Source: Rubrivivax sp. SCN 71-131 (GTDB lineage: Bacteria; Pseudomonadota; Gammaproteobacteria; Burkholderiales; Burkholderiaceae_C). Taken from it: a stretch of DNA of 64,000 nucleotides. Shown piece after piece: positions 20,840-30,050 of this stretch. Position 1 is the stretch's first letter; every line of letters starts with the position of its first letter. Location: positions 96,330-160,329 of the forward strand of contig MEFD01000017.1 in NCBI GenBank assembly GCA_001724995.1, given 5' to 3'. The notes under the pieces are model-generated. The model was given only the letters and a program-made list of their open reading frames with translations, made no database searches and was not told the origin of the DNA. Both the position numbers and the translations under genes were made by a program.

Positions 20840-21286
20840 ATGGCACATTCATCGCTGCGGCGTGCGCGCCGCCTTCGCCTTTCGCTCCTGTGGCTGCCGC
20901 TCCTGGCCGGTGGCGCCGGCTGGGCGCAGCAGGCGTCGCCCCAGGCCTTGCCGCAAAAGCCCGCGGCCGCCGCGCCGGCTCCGGGCCGGCACATGATCGC
21001 GGAGATCCAGGTCATCCCGCGTCCGGCGGGCACCGCCGAGGACCGCTACAAGCATGTCGACGCCGCCATCGCCGTCATCCAGGCCTCGGGCCTGCGTTAC
21101 GAAGTGCACGGCCTGGGCACCATCGTCGAAGGGTCACCGGAGAAGATCTGGCCGCTGCTGCAGGCTGTCCACCAGGCGACCCTGGACGCCGGCGCCGAAC
21201 GCACGCTGAGCCTGATCAAGGTCTCCGGCGCGGCGCAGGCCGGCGGACCGCGCGTCGAAGACCTGGTGGGCAAGTTCCGGAAGTAG
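20840..21286 (+). CDS. Secreted MTH1187-type thiamine-binding protein
   Basis: 148 residues. Residues 1-29 look like a cleavable signal peptide (basic start RRARRLR, hydrophobic LSLLWLPLLAGGAG, cut after GWA). A Pro/Ala linker follows and the MTH1187/YkoF-like domain begins near Met52 (MIAEIQVIPRP..., KHVDAAIAVIQASGLRYEVHG, EAERTLSLIKV-like end). This ferredoxin-like family binds thiamine and is usually cytosolic, about 97 residues, starting exactly at that Met. The upstream TPP riboswitch supports thiamine. The ATG 20840 is chosen because the signal-like segment is continuous; an internal start at Met52 is the alternative. No transporter genes follow; the next gene is on the other strand. 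Confidence 0.82.
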   Translation: MAHSSLRRARRLRLSLLWLPLLAGGAGWAQQASPQALPQKPAAAAPAPGRHMIAEIQVIPRPAGTAEDRYKHVDAAIAVIQASGLRYEVHGLGTIVEGSPEKIWPLLQAVHQATLDAGAERTLSLIKVSGAAQAGGPRVEDLVGKFRK

Positions 21287-21307
21287 GCGACCTCGCGCCG
21301 CTGCCGC

Positions 21308-22120
21308 TCAGCCGGCGGCGAAGATCCGCCGGTGCGCCAGCGCCGGCAGCTGCGCGCGCACCTGGGCGATGCGCGCGAGGTCCAGCTCGGCCAGCGCCGG
21401 GCCCGGCCCTTCCTCGCGGCACGCCAGCACCTCGCCCCAGGGGTCGACGATCATGCTGTGGCCCCAGGTGCGGCGGCCGTTCTCGTGGCGGCCGCCCTGC
21501 GCGGCGGCGAGCACGTAGCACTGGTTCTCGACCGCGCGCGCGCGCAGCAGCAGCTCCCAGTGCTTCTCGCCCGTGGTGTGGGTGAAGGCCGCGGGCACGA
21601 CGAGCAGGTCGCAGGGCGGCTGCATCAGCGCGCGGTAGAGCTCGGGGAAGCGCAGGTCGTAGCAGATCGACAGGCCCACGCGCAGCGCGCCGGCCTGCAG
21701 CGCCACCGGCACGCTGCCGGCCTCGAGCGTGCGACCCTCGTCGTAGCGCTCGCTTCCCTGCGCGAAGGCGAAGAGGTGCATCTTGTCGTAGCGCGCCGCC
21801 TGCCGGCCCTCGGGGTCGAAGACGAGGCAGGCGTTGCGCACGTGCGCGGCGTCGCCACCGGCCAGCGGCAGCGTGCCGCCGACGAGCCACAGCCCATGCT
21901 CGCGCGCGGCCTGCGCCAGCATCGCCTGGATCGGTCCCGCGCCGGGCTGCTCGGCGATCGCCAGCTTGTCGTCGTCGCGCCGGCCCATGAGGCAGAAGTA
22001 CTCGGGCAGCGCCACGAGCCGGGCGCCGGCGGCCGCAGCCTGCGCGATGAGCGCGCGTGCGGCGTCGAGGTTGCCCTCGCGTTCGGTGCCCGAGACCATC
22101 TGCAAGGCGGCGATCTTCAT
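21308..22120 (-). CDS. Nitrilase-superfamily omega-amidase-like hydrolase
   Basis: 270 residues. Carbon-nitrogen hydrolase with the catalytic triad Glu40 (LPEYF), Lys113 (YDKMHLF) and Cys153 (SICYDLRFPELYR). The motifs are those of the Nit1/Nit2 branch, which hydrolyse deaminated glutathione or omega-amides such as alpha-ketoglutaramate. The ATG at 22120 starts MKIAALQM; an in-frame extension of 20 residues is a shadow. It is divergent from glnE, 100 bases apart, so a nitrogen-metabolism link is possible but not proven. Confidence 0.88.
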   Translation of the reverse strand: MKIAALQMVSGTEREGNLDAARALIAQAAAAGARLVALPEYFCLMGRRDDDKLAIAEQPGAGPIQAMLAQAAREHGLWLVGGTLPLAGGDAAHVRNACLVFDPEGRQAARYDKMHLFAFAQGSERYDEGRTLEAGSVPVALQAGALRVGLSICYDLRFPELYRALMQPPCDLLVVPAAFTHTTGEKHWELLLRARAVENQCYVLAAAQGGRHENGRRTWGHSMIVDPWGEVLACREEGPGPALAELDLARIAQVRAQLPALAHRRIFAAG

Positions 22121-22220
22121 GCGGGCATTCTCGTGCAGCCGCGCGCGCAGCGGGCGCTTGGGCAGAATCGCCAGTCGCACCGCCCTCGTGTCGGCGGTGG
22201 CGATGGAGGGCTTTCGAACG

Positions 22221-24944
22221 ATGGACCCGCAGCCTGCGGCGCGCGCCGGGCACAGCCGCTTCGTGCAGCGCGTGCGGCGCCGCTACGCCGCCGAGCGCGC
22301 CTGGCTGGCCGCGGGAGTTCCCGACGCGGCCGGCATCGCGACGCTGGTCGACGCGCTGCAGCAGGGCGGGCGAGCGCTGCCCGCGGCGCTGCGCGTGGCG
22401 CGCCAGCTCGTGCTCGAGCGCCTGGTGGAGGTGGACGTCGAGCAGGGCGCGGCGCTGACGGCGATCACCGGCGCGATGACCGACCTCGCCGAGTTCGTGC
22501 TCGATCGCGCGCTGACGCAGGCGCTGGCCGAGGCCGACGCCCGCCACGGCGTGCCGCGCGATGCGGCGGGGCAGCGCATCGACTTCTGGATCGTCGGCAT
22601 GGGCAAGCTCGGCGGGCGCGAGCTCAACGTCTCCTCCGACATCGACCTGGTCTACGTCTACGAGGACGAGGGCCACACCGACGGCCCGCGGCCGGTGTCG
22701 GCACACGAGTACTTCGCGGGCGTGGCGCGGCGCCTCTACGCGCTCGTCGGCGAGACCGTCGAGGACGGCTTCGTCTTTCGCGTCGACCTCGCGCTGCGTC
22801 CGCACGGCAACTCCGGGCCGACGGTGTGCAGCCTGCAGATGTTGGAGGCGTACTTCCAGGCGCAGGGGCGCGAGTGGGAGCGCTTCGCCTGGCTGAAGAG
22901 CCGCGTCGTCGCGCCGCGCGCGGCCGTGCAGGGCGCACGCGCGCGCGCGCTGCGTCAGCTCGTCACGCCCTTCGTCTACCGGCGCTATCTGGACTACGGC
23001 GTCTTCGAGGGCCTGCGCCAGTTGCACCGCAAGATCCGCGACGAGGCGCAGCGCCGCGCCGCCGGCCGGCCGGAGCGCGCCAACGACGTCAAGCTCTCGC
23101 GCGGGGGCATCCGCGAGATCGAGTTCATCGTGCAATTGATGCAGGTCGTGCGCGGCGGCCAGTTTCCGGAGCTGCGCACGCGCTCCACGCAGCGCGCCCT
23201 GCAACGCCTGGTCGAAGGCGCGCTGATCAAGCCCGAGACCGGCCAGGCGCTGGCCGGGGCCTACGACTTCCTGCGCCGCGTCGAGCATCGCATCCAGTAC
23301 CTCGACGACCAGCAGACGCACCTGCTGCCGGCCGCCGACGCCGACCTGGCGTGGATCGGCGCCAGCCTGGGGCTGGCCTGCCGCGACGATGCCTGCCTGC
23401 TGCTGCAGCGCCTGGGCGAAGTGCGCGAGCTCGTCGCCGAGGAGTTCGACGCCCTGCTCGGCGAAGGGCGCAGCGCGCCCGCGCGCGATGCAGGCTGCCG
23501 CAGCTGCGGCAGCGGTCCGCAGGCCATCGACAGCGCGGCGCTGCACGAGGGCCTGCCCGCCGAGCTGGCCGAGCGCGTGCGCGCCTTCGCCGCGCAGCCG
23601 CGCGTGCAGGCGCTGCGCGAGGAGACGCGGCTGCGCATGGGGCGGCTGGTGGCGCGCGCGGCGCAGGTGCTGCAGCGCGGCGACTGCAGCCTGCAGGGGG
23701 CGTTGCGCTTCGTCGACTGGATGGAGCGGCTGCTGCGGCGCGAGAGCTATCTGGCGCTGCTGCTGGAGCAGCCCGGCGTGCTGCTGCGCCTGCTGCGGCT
23801 GCTGGGGCTGGCGCGCTGGCCGATGCAGTACCTGATGCGCCATCCCGCGGTGATCGACGAGCTCGCCGACACGCCGCTGCTGGGCCAGCGCCTGGACCGC
23901 GAAGCCTTCGTGCTCGAGCTCGACGAGCGGCGCGCGGCCTGGGCGCGCGCCGGCGAGGCCGACGAGGAGCGGCTGCTCGACGCGCTGCGCCACGCGCACC
24001 ACGCCGAAGTCTTCCGCACGCTGGTGCGCGATGTCGAGGGCAAGCTGACGGTGGAGCAGGTCGCCGACGAGCTCTCGGCGCTGGCCGACGCGGTGCTCGA
24101 CACCGCGCTGCGCTGGGCCTGGAGCCTGCACGGCAAGCGCCACCGCGAGGACTGCGGCCTGGCCATCGTCGCCTACGGCAAGCTGGGCGGCAAGGAGCTC
24201 GGCTACGGCAGCGACCTCGACGTCGTCTTCCTCTACGACGATGCCGACGAACCCGACCTCGATCGCGCGCAGGAGGTCTACGGCGGCTTCGTGCGCAAGA
24301 TCATCACCTGGCTCACGGTGCGCACCGGTGCCGGCGAGCTGTTCGACATCGACACCGCGCTGCGACCGAACGGCAACTCGGGCCTGCTGGTGACCTCGAT
24401 CTCGGCCTTCGAGGCCTACCAGGCCGGGCGCGGCAGCAACACCGCCTGGACCTGGGAGCACCAGGCGATCACGCGGGCGCGCTTCGCCGCCGGCTGCACG
24501 CGCGTGGCGCCGCGCTTCGAGGCTGCGCGGCGCGCCGTGCTGACCGCCGCGCGCGACGCCGCTGCGCTGCGCGAGCAGGTGCGCGCAATGCGCGACAAGC
24601 TGCGCGCGGCGCGTGCGGTGCCGGCCGGGCGCTTCGACGCCAAGCACAGCGCCGGCGGCATGCTCGACGTCGAGTTCGCGGTGCAGTTCCTGGTGCTGGC
24701 ACATGCGGCCAGGCACCCGCAGTTGCTGGACAACGCCGGCAACATCGCGCTGCTGCAGCGTGCCGAGGCCGCCGGCCTGCTGCCCGCGGGCATGGGTGGC
24801 GCTGCCGCCGACGCCTACCGCGAGCTGCGCCGCGCGCAGCACCAGGCGCGGCTGGACGAGCAGCCGACGCAGTTCGAGCCCGAGCGTCTGGCGCGCGAGC
24901 GTGACGCGGTGCTCGCGCTGTGGACCGCGGTGTTCGGCGCCTGA
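22221..24944 (+). CDS. glnE: Bifunctional glutamine synthetase adenylyl transferase/removase
   Basis: 907 residues, in the family range (about 900-950). Two nucleotidyltransferase modules: the N-terminal deadenylylation domain has GMGKLGGRELNVSSDIDLVYVYEDE at about 126-150, the C-terminal adenylylation domain has AYGKLGGKELGYGSDLDVVFLYDDAD at about 650-675, each with the G-S-D-x-D metal motif. A central regulatory PII-binding part lies between. Controls GlnA activity by AMP transfer in response to PII and glutamine. ATG 22221 has GGAGGG ten bases upstream; ATG 22203 is a less likely alternative. Confidence 0.94.
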   Translation: MDPQPAARAGHSRFVQRVRRRYAAERAWLAAGVPDAAGIATLVDALQQGGRALPAALRVARQLVLERLVEVDVEQGAALTAITGAMTDLAEFVLDRALTQALAEADARHGVPRDAAGQRIDFWIVGMGKLGGRELNVSSDIDLVYVYEDEGHTDGPRPVSAHEYFAGVARRLYALVGETVEDGFVFRVDLALRPHGNSGPTVCSLQMLEAYFQAQGREWERFAWLKSRVVAPRAAVQGARARALRQLVTPFVYRRYLDYGVFEGLRQLHRKIRDEAQRRAAGRPERANDVKLSRGGIREIEFIVQLMQVVRGGQFPELRTRSTQRALQRLVEGALIKPETGQALAGAYDFLRRVEHRIQYLDDQQTHLLPAADADLAWIGASLGLACRDDACLLLQRLGEVRELVAEEFDALLGEGRSAPARDAGCRSCGSGPQAIDSAALHEGLPAELAERVRAFAAQPRVQALREETRLRMGRLVARAAQVLQRGDCSLQGALRFVDWMERLLRRESYLALLLEQPGVLLRLLRLLGLARWPMQYLMRHPAVIDELADTPLLGQRLDREAFVLELDERRAAWARAGEADEERLLDALRHAHHAEVFRTLVRDVEGKLTVEQVADELSALADAVLDTALRWAWSLHGKRHREDCGLAIVAYGKLGGKELGYGSDLDVVFLYDDADEPDLDRAQEVYGGFVRKIITWLTVRTGAGELFDIDTALRPNGNSGLLVTSISAFEAYQAGRGSNTAWTWEHQAITRARFAAGCTRVAPRFEAARRAVLTAARDAAALREQVRAMRDKLRAARAVPAGRFDAKHSAGGMLDVEFAVQFLVLAHAARHPQLLDNAGNIALLQRAEAAGLLPAGMGGAAADAYRELRRAQHQARLDEQPTQFEPERLARERDAVLALWTAVFGA

Positions 24945-24986
24945 TGCGCAAGTGCCCCGCCGCCGTGCCGTTGCGGGGCTCCGACG

Positions 24987-25895
24987 ATGAGCGATGACCG
25001 CAAGGACCGGCTCGATGGCCTGGCCGTCGCGCTGCTGCTGACCTGCTGCGCCCTCTGGGGCATCAATCAGGTGGCGATGAAGGTGGCGCTGGCCGAGATC
25101 CCGCCGCTGACGCAATCGGCGCTGCGCTCGGCCGTCGCGGGGCTGCTGCTGTGGGGCTGGTCCCTCGCGCGCGGCATTGCGCTCGTGCAGCGTGACGGCA
25201 CGCTGCGTGCCGGCGTGCTCGCCGGACTGCTGTTCGCCTTGGAATTCGGCTGCATGTTCGTCGGTCTGCAGGTCACGACCGCCTCGCGCATGATCGTCTT
25301 CATCTACCTCGCGCCGTTCGTCGTCGCCGCGGGCATGCCGCTCATCAGCCGCAGCGAGCGCCTGGACGCGATGCAGGGTCTGGGCCTGACGGTGGCCTTT
25401 GCCGGCGTGGTCTGGGCCTTCGCGGAGGGGCTGGGCGCCAGCCGGGGCTCGACGCAGTGGCGAGGCGACCTGCTGGGCATCGCGGCTGCGGTGCTCTGGG
25501 GCGCGACCACGCTGGTGCTGCGCGGCAGCCGGCTCGCCGCCGCGGCGCCGGAGAAGACGCTGCTCTACCAGCTCGCCGTCTCGGGCCCGGCACTGGGTGC
25601 TGCCGCGCTGCTGGCCGGCGAGACCTGGCCGGCACGCGTGGGCGCGCTCGCCTGGGCGGCGCTGGGCTTCCAGACGCTGGTGGTGACCTTTGCCAGCTAC
25701 CTGGTGTGGTTCTGGCTCATCCGCCACTACCCGGCGACGCGCATCTCCGCCTTCACGCTGCTGACGCCGGTCTTCGGCCTGCTGGCCGGCGTCGGCCTGC
25801 TCGGCGAACCCGTGACCTCGCGCCTGGTGGTGGCGCTGGCGGCGGTGTCCTGCGGCATCGCGCTCGTCAATCGCGTCGGCCGGCGCGCGGCCTGA
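24987..25895 (+). CDS. EamA-type drug/metabolite transporter
   Basis: 302 residues, ten predicted transmembrane helices in two EamA repeats (first about 10-140, second about 155-298). Typical DMT signatures: ALLLTCCALWGINQVAMK at the start and ITVSAFTLLTPVFGLLAGV-like near helix 9. The substrate is unknown; the family exports amino acids, metabolites and drugs. It follows glnE by 42 bases on the same strand. Confidence 0.88.
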   Translation: MSDDRKDRLDGLAVALLLTCCALWGINQVAMKVALAEIPPLTQSALRSAVAGLLLWGWSLARGIALVQRDGTLRAGVLAGLLFALEFGCMFVGLQVTTASRMIVFIYLAPFVVAAGMPLISRSERLDAMQGLGLTVAFAGVVWAFAEGLGASRGSTQWRGDLLGIAAAVLWGATTLVLRGSRLAAAAPEKTLLYQLAVSGPALGAAALLAGETWPARVGALAWAALGFQTLVVTFASYLVWFWLIRHYPATRISAFTLLTPVFGLLAGVGLLGEPVTSRLVVALAAVSCGIALVNRVGRRAA

Positions 25896-26098
25896 TCGGC
25901 GCGCGGAACTTTTCGCCCGCGCGGCCGATCAGAGCATCCACTGTCAGGTTTTCGCTGCTGTGCGGTCCGGCGGCCACGGTCGCCGGAATCTCCGGGTGGT
26001 TCTCCTCCTCCTCCTCCCTCCCTCGTTCGCCCGGAGGCGCCGCACGGCAGTCCTTTCTGCCCGGGCCGGCCCTGCGCCGCCCGCTGCGTCTGCTGCGT
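25896..26098. other. Intergenic region, convergent ends
   Basis: Between the convergent EamA and corA genes. It holds a CTC microsatellite of five units at about 26002-26016, continuing as a polypyrimidine run to 26023. I found no gene and no clear terminator hairpin. Confidence 0.5.
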
Positions 26099-27070
26099 CT
26101 ACTTCTTGAGCCAGCCCTTGCGGCGGAAGTAGACAAAGGGCGCGATCACCGAGGAGAGCATCAGCGCCAGCGCCATCGGATAGCCCCAGGGCTTGTCGAG
26201 CTCGGGCATGAAGCGGAAGTTCATGCCGTAGATGCTGGCGATCAGCGTCGGCGGCAGCAGCGCGACGCTGGCCACGGAAAAGATCTTGATGATCTTGTTC
26301 TGGTTGATGTTGACGAAGCCGACCGTCGCGTCGAGCAGGAAGTTCATCTTGTCGAACAGGAAGGCGGTGTGCGAATCGAGCGAGTCGATGTCGCGCATGA
26401 TCTGCCGCGCCTGCTCGAACTGCTCGGCGTCGAGCATCCGGCTGCGCATCATGAAGCTCAGCGCCCGTCGCGTGTCCATCATGTTGCGGCGGATGCGGCC
26501 GTTCAAGTCCTCCTCGCGCGCGATCGCCGCCAGCGCCTCGCCGGCGGTGGCGTCGTCCACGCTCTGGCGCAGCACGCGGGCGCTCACCTGCTCGAGGCTG
26601 TCGTAGATGCCCTCCAGCGCATCGGCCGAGTATTCGGCGTCGGCGTCGAAGAGGCTCAGCAGCACGTCCTTGGCGTCCTCGATCAGCGCCGGGATGCGCC
26701 GCGCGCGCAGGCGCAGCAGGCGGAACACCGGCAGGTCCTCGTCGTGGATCGAGAACAGCACGTTGTCCAGCAGGATGAAGGCCACGCGCACGTTGCGGCT
26801 GGGCGTGCGGTCGTCGCCTTCGATGAGGAAGTCCGAGCGGATGTGCAGCTCGCCGTTGTCCTCCTCGTAGAAGCGCGCCGACTCCTCGATGTCCTCGTCG
26901 ACCGCGTCCTGCGGGATGGTGAGGCCAAAGCGTGCGGCGATCCAGCCCTTCTCCTCGACGCTGGGCTCCTCGAGGTCGACCCAGATCGGCTGCACGCGGG
27001 CCAGCGCCTCGGGGTCGCCGATCTCCTCCTGGAACAGCCGGCCGTTGACCAGCGAAAAGACGTTGAGCAT
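26099..27070 (-). CDS. corA: CorA magnesium/cobalt transporter
   Basis: 323 residues. A large cytoplasmic domain (1-265) is followed by the pore helix ending in the YGMNFRFMPEL signature (GMN selectivity motif), a second transmembrane helix and a basic tail YFRRKGWLKK. Standard CorA length. Mediates Mg2+ uptake driven by membrane potential. The start MLNVFS (27070) follows homologues; the frame extends 12 residues upstream. Confidence 0.93.
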   Translation of the reverse strand: MLNVFSLVNGRLFQEEIGDPEALARVQPIWVDLEEPSVEEKGWIAARFGLTIPQDAVDEDIEESARFYEEDNGELHIRSDFLIEGDDRTPSRNVRVAFILLDNVLFSIHDEDLPVFRLLRLRARRIPALIEDAKDVLLSLFDADAEYSADALEGIYDSLEQVSARVLRQSVDDATAGEALAAIAREEDLNGRIRRNMMDTRRALSFMMRSRMLDAEQFEQARQIMRDIDSLDSHTAFLFDKMNFLLDATVGFVNINQNKIIKIFSVASVALLPPTLIASIYGMNFRFMPELDKPWGYPMALALMLSSVIAPFVYFRRKGWLKK

Positions 27071-27338
27071 GCGGGCTCCGGCAATGACGGCGCGGCCCGG
27101 GCTCACGGGCTGCGTCTGCTCACGCGGCTGGGGTGGTTCGAATGCGCAACCGCCACCCGCCAGCGCCGTGGCCGGGGTGGACGGTCACCGGGGTCGGGGG
27201 GCGTCCAAGGAGCCGATCTCCGAGGTGAAAACCGCGAGATTATCGCACCGCGGATGGCGCCGGCGGCGGCGTCTGCGCGCGCGCGGGCATTGCGCCGTAT
27301 GCTTCACCGCTTCGGCCGCACGGCCCCCACGAGTCGAC

Positions 27339-27998
27339 ATGACGAGCCCGAGCACCCAGTTCATCTTCATCCGCCACGGCGAGACCGATTGGAACCGCCA
27401 GCATCGCTTCCAGGGGCAGATCGACGTCCCCCTCAACGCCACCGGCCACGAGCAGGCGGCGCGCCTGGGCGAGTGCCTGGCCGATGAAGCGGCGGACGTG
27501 CTGCTGGCCAGCGACCTCGAGCGCGCGCGCCAGACGGCCGAGCCACTGGCCCGTGCCTGGGGGCTGCCGGTGCTGGCCGAGGCGGGGGTGCGCGAGCAGG
27601 CCTTCGGCGTGCTCGAAGGCCTGGACTTCCCGACCATCCAGCGCGAGCACCCGCAGCTGCTGGCCCAGTGGATCCAGCACCGCGCCGACTTCGCGCCGCC
27701 CGGCGGCGGCGAAAGCCAGCGCGTCTTCTACCAGCGCGTGAGCGCGGCCGTGCAGACGCTGGCGACGCGCCATGCCGGGCGCCGCGTGGTGGTGGTGACG
27801 CACGGCGGCGTGCTCGACATGCTCTGGCGCCGCGCGCACCAGCAGCCGCTGGACGGGCCGCGCCGCTGCGACATCCCCAACGCCGGGCTGAACCGGCTGC
27901 GCTGGCACGCCGGCGCCCTCATCATCGAGCGCTGGGCGGACGATGCACACCTCGCCGGCCTGCCACCGCAGCCGCTGGCGCAGGCTGCGCGCGCCTGA
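27339..27998 (+). CDS. Histidine phosphatase family protein
   Basis: 219 residues. The RHGET active-site motif is at residues 12-16, the second catalytic set is ELASDLERARQTAEP-like (SDLERARQTA at about 55) and VVTHGG near 155 supplies the second His. GpmB/CobC-type branch, often annotated phosphoglycerate mutase; substrate unknown. Starts with ATG 27339; the window upstream to 27070 holds only the corA promoter side. It is followed after 23 bases by the VOC gene. Confidence 0.88.
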   Translation: MTSPSTQFIFIRHGETDWNRQHRFQGQIDVPLNATGHEQAARLGECLADEAADVLLASDLERARQTAEPLARAWGLPVLAEAGVREQAFGVLEGLDFPTIQREHPQLLAQWIQHRADFAPPGGGESQRVFYQRVSAAVQTLATRHAGRRVVVVTHGGVLDMLWRRAHQQPLDGPRRCDIPNAGLNRLRWHAGALIIERWADDAHLAGLPPQPLAQAARA

Positions 27999-28021
27999 GG
28001 CGCGAGCACTGGAGGACCGAC

Positions 28022-28417
28022 ATGTTCAAGCGCATCGACCACATCGAACTCGTCACCCAGGACGAGGAGCGCACGGTGCGCTTCTACACCGGGGTGCTCG
28101 GGTTTCGCGAGCGCATGCGCATGGCGGTGCCCGGGCTGAAGCTGGTCTACCTGGACCTGGGCGGCACGACGGTGGAGCTGATGACCTACACCGAGATGAC
28201 GCCCGCGCCGCGACCGCCCGGCGAGCACCTGGGCTGGCGGCTGATGGCGCTCGAGGTCGACGACCTCGAAGCGGCGCTGGCGGCGCTGGCCGAAATGGGC
28301 GTGGCGTGCACCTGGGGCCCGCTCACCCGGGCGGCCTACGCGCGCGCCGAGATCCGCGATCCCGACGGCAACGCGATCGAGTTGCGGCAGTGGATCGCGC
28401 AGCCGGCGCCGGCCTGA
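28022..28417 (+). CDS. VOC family (glyoxalase-like) protein
   Basis: 131 residues, one vicinal-oxygen-chelate domain built of two beta-alpha-beta-beta-beta units: RIDHIELVTQDEERTVRFYTGVLGF and VDDLEAALAALAEMG...IRDPDGNAIELRQW. Metal ligands His8 and a late Glu (IEL) are visible. Function within the superfamily (glyoxalase I, epimerase, dioxygenase) is not determined. ATG 28022 has GGAGGA nearby. Likely co-transcribed with the histidine phosphatase. Confidence 0.85.
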   Translation: MFKRIDHIELVTQDEERTVRFYTGVLGFRERMRMAVPGLKLVYLDLGGTTVELMTYTEMTPAPRPPGEHLGWRLMALEVDDLEAALAALAEMGVACTWGPLTRAAYARAEIRDPDGNAIELRQWIAQPAPA

Positions 28418-28490
28418 CCCCCGCGCCTGCATCGCCTCTGCACCGCAGGAGCGGCGGCGGCCGCGATGCGCGGTCCACCCGCCGCGGCGT

Positions 28491-29993
28491 CTACTGCCAG
28501 CTCATCGCCGCGAGGTCGTTGACCGACAGCGGCACGTCCTTCCACAGACCCTTCACGCGGGCGTTGGCCACGGTGATGAAGGTCGGCTGGAAGAGGTAGG
28601 CGGCAACGGCCTCCTCGGCCACCATCTTCTGCGCGTCGGCCATCAGCCTGTTGCGCTGCCCGGCGTCGACGGTGGCGTTGATCTTCGTCCAAAGCTCGTT
28701 GAAGGCCTGCGACTCGTAGCCCCAGTAGTAGCCGGGGCGCGCGAAGTTGCCGAAGTCCAGCGGCTCGACGTGGCTGACGATCGTCAGGTCGTAGGCCTTC
28801 TGGCCATAGACGCCGGACATCCACTGCGCCCACTCGACGTTCTCGATCTTCGCGTGGATGCCGACCTTGGCCAGCTGCGCGGCGATGACCTCGCCGCCCT
28901 GGCGCGCGTAGCTCACCGGCGGCAGCTTCATCGTCAGCTCCAGCGGCGGCGTGACGCCGGCCTGATGCAGCAGCGCGCGCGCCTTGGCCTGGTCGAAGGG
29001 GTTGATCGCCGTGGTGTCGACGTAGCCCGGCGCGCCGGGCACGTAGAAGCTGCCGATGGGCACGCCGAAGCCGTCGACGGCGCCCTCGATCACCGCCTTG
29101 CGGTCGATCGCGGCAAGGATCGCGCGGCGCACGCGCACATCGTCCAGCGGCTTGCGCTTGTTGTTGATCGCCATGATGGTCTTCGCGCGCGAGCCGCCGA
29201 CGATGACCTGGAACTTCTTGTTGCCCTCGAACTGCTTGATGCTGCGCTGCACGGCCACGCGCGGGAACACGTCGACGTCGCCGGAAAGCAGCGCCGCAGC
29301 CTGCGCCGCGACGTCGCTGATGAAGCGGATCGTCACGCGACGCAGCTTCACGTCCTTGGCGTTGCGGTAGCCGTCCCAGCGCGAGAGCACGACGCTCGAG
29401 CCCTTGTTCCAGGCGTCGAGCTTGTAGGGCCCGGTGCCCACCGGCCTGGTGCCGTTGGTCGGCGCACTCTTGGGTTCGACGATGATCGCCGTGCCCTGGC
29501 CGAGCTGGAACGGCAGGTCGACGTTGCCGTTCTTCAGGTTCAGCACCACGGTGTGCGCGTCGGGGGTGTCGATGCGCTCGATGTTGGCGAAGACGGCCTT
29601 GTCCTTGTTGACGCTGTCCTTGCCGACGGCGCGCTCGAAGCTGAACTTCACCGCGGCGCTGTCGAAGGGCTCGCCGTTCTGGAACTTCACGCCGCGGCGC
29701 AGCTTGAAGGTATAGGTCTTGAGGTCGGGGCTGACCGTCCAGCTCTCGGCCAGCAGGCCGGTGATGCGGCTGTCGCTGTGGATCTTGGTCAGCGTCTCGA
29801 AGAGGTTGTAGAGCGAGACCTCGGCGATCGCCGAGGCCGCGCCGGCGGTCGGGTCCAGCCCCGGCGTGGGTTCGAGCTGCATCGCCAGCACCAGCGTGTC
29901 CTTCTTGGACTGCGCGTGCGCGGGCGCCTGCAGCAGCAGCGCGGCGGTGGCGAGCGCGGTGGCGGTGAACAGGGTGGTGCGGCGTCGGATCAT
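28491..29993 (-). CDS. Periplasmic ABC substrate-binding protein, family 5
   Basis: 500 residues. Signal peptide of about 27 residues (RRRTTLFTATALATAALLLQAPAHA). The mature part is a family 5 (DppA/OppA/nickel-type) binding protein, recognisable in PTPGLDPTAGAASAIAEVSLYNLFETLTKI and in FKLRRGVKFQNGEPFDSAAVKFSFERA. No dpp/opp permease or ATPase genes are adjacent; it lies downstream of the OsmC-like gene with a 57-base gap. Substrate: peptides or related small molecules, unknown. Confidence 0.9.
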   Translation of the reverse strand: MIRRRTTLFTATALATAALLLQAPAHAQSKKDTLVLAMQLEPTPGLDPTAGAASAIAEVSLYNLFETLTKIHSDSRITGLLAESWTVSPDLKTYTFKLRRGVKFQNGEPFDSAAVKFSFERAVGKDSVNKDKAVFANIERIDTPDAHTVVLNLKNGNVDLPFQLGQGTAIIVEPKSAPTNGTRPVGTGPYKLDAWNKGSSVVLSRWDGYRNAKDVKLRRVTIRFISDVAAQAAALLSGDVDVFPRVAVQRSIKQFEGNKKFQVIVGGSRAKTIMAINNKRKPLDDVRVRRAILAAIDRKAVIEGAVDGFGVPIGSFYVPGAPGYVDTTAINPFDQAKARALLHQAGVTPPLELTMKLPPVSYARQGGEVIAAQLAKVGIHAKIENVEWAQWMSGVYGQKAYDLTIVSHVEPLDFGNFARPGYYWGYESQAFNELWTKINATVDAGQRNRLMADAQKMVAEEAVAAYLFQPTFITVANARVKGLWKDVPLSVNDLAAMSWQ

Positions 29994-30050
29994 CGAGGGG
30001 CCTCCTGGAGTGCAGACCCCGATGCTACGGCCTGCGCCCCCGGCCCCGGT

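Noticed and set aside
21216..25727. A 1503-residue open frame on the minus strand, antisense to glnE and neighbours
   Set aside because: Low-complexity Arg/Ala/His-rich translation typical of a GC-rich shadow frame; glnE motifs are perfect on the other strand.
25896..26098. A small gene in the polypyrimidine gap before corA
   Set aside because: Only a low-complexity minus-strand frame without start signal or family features.
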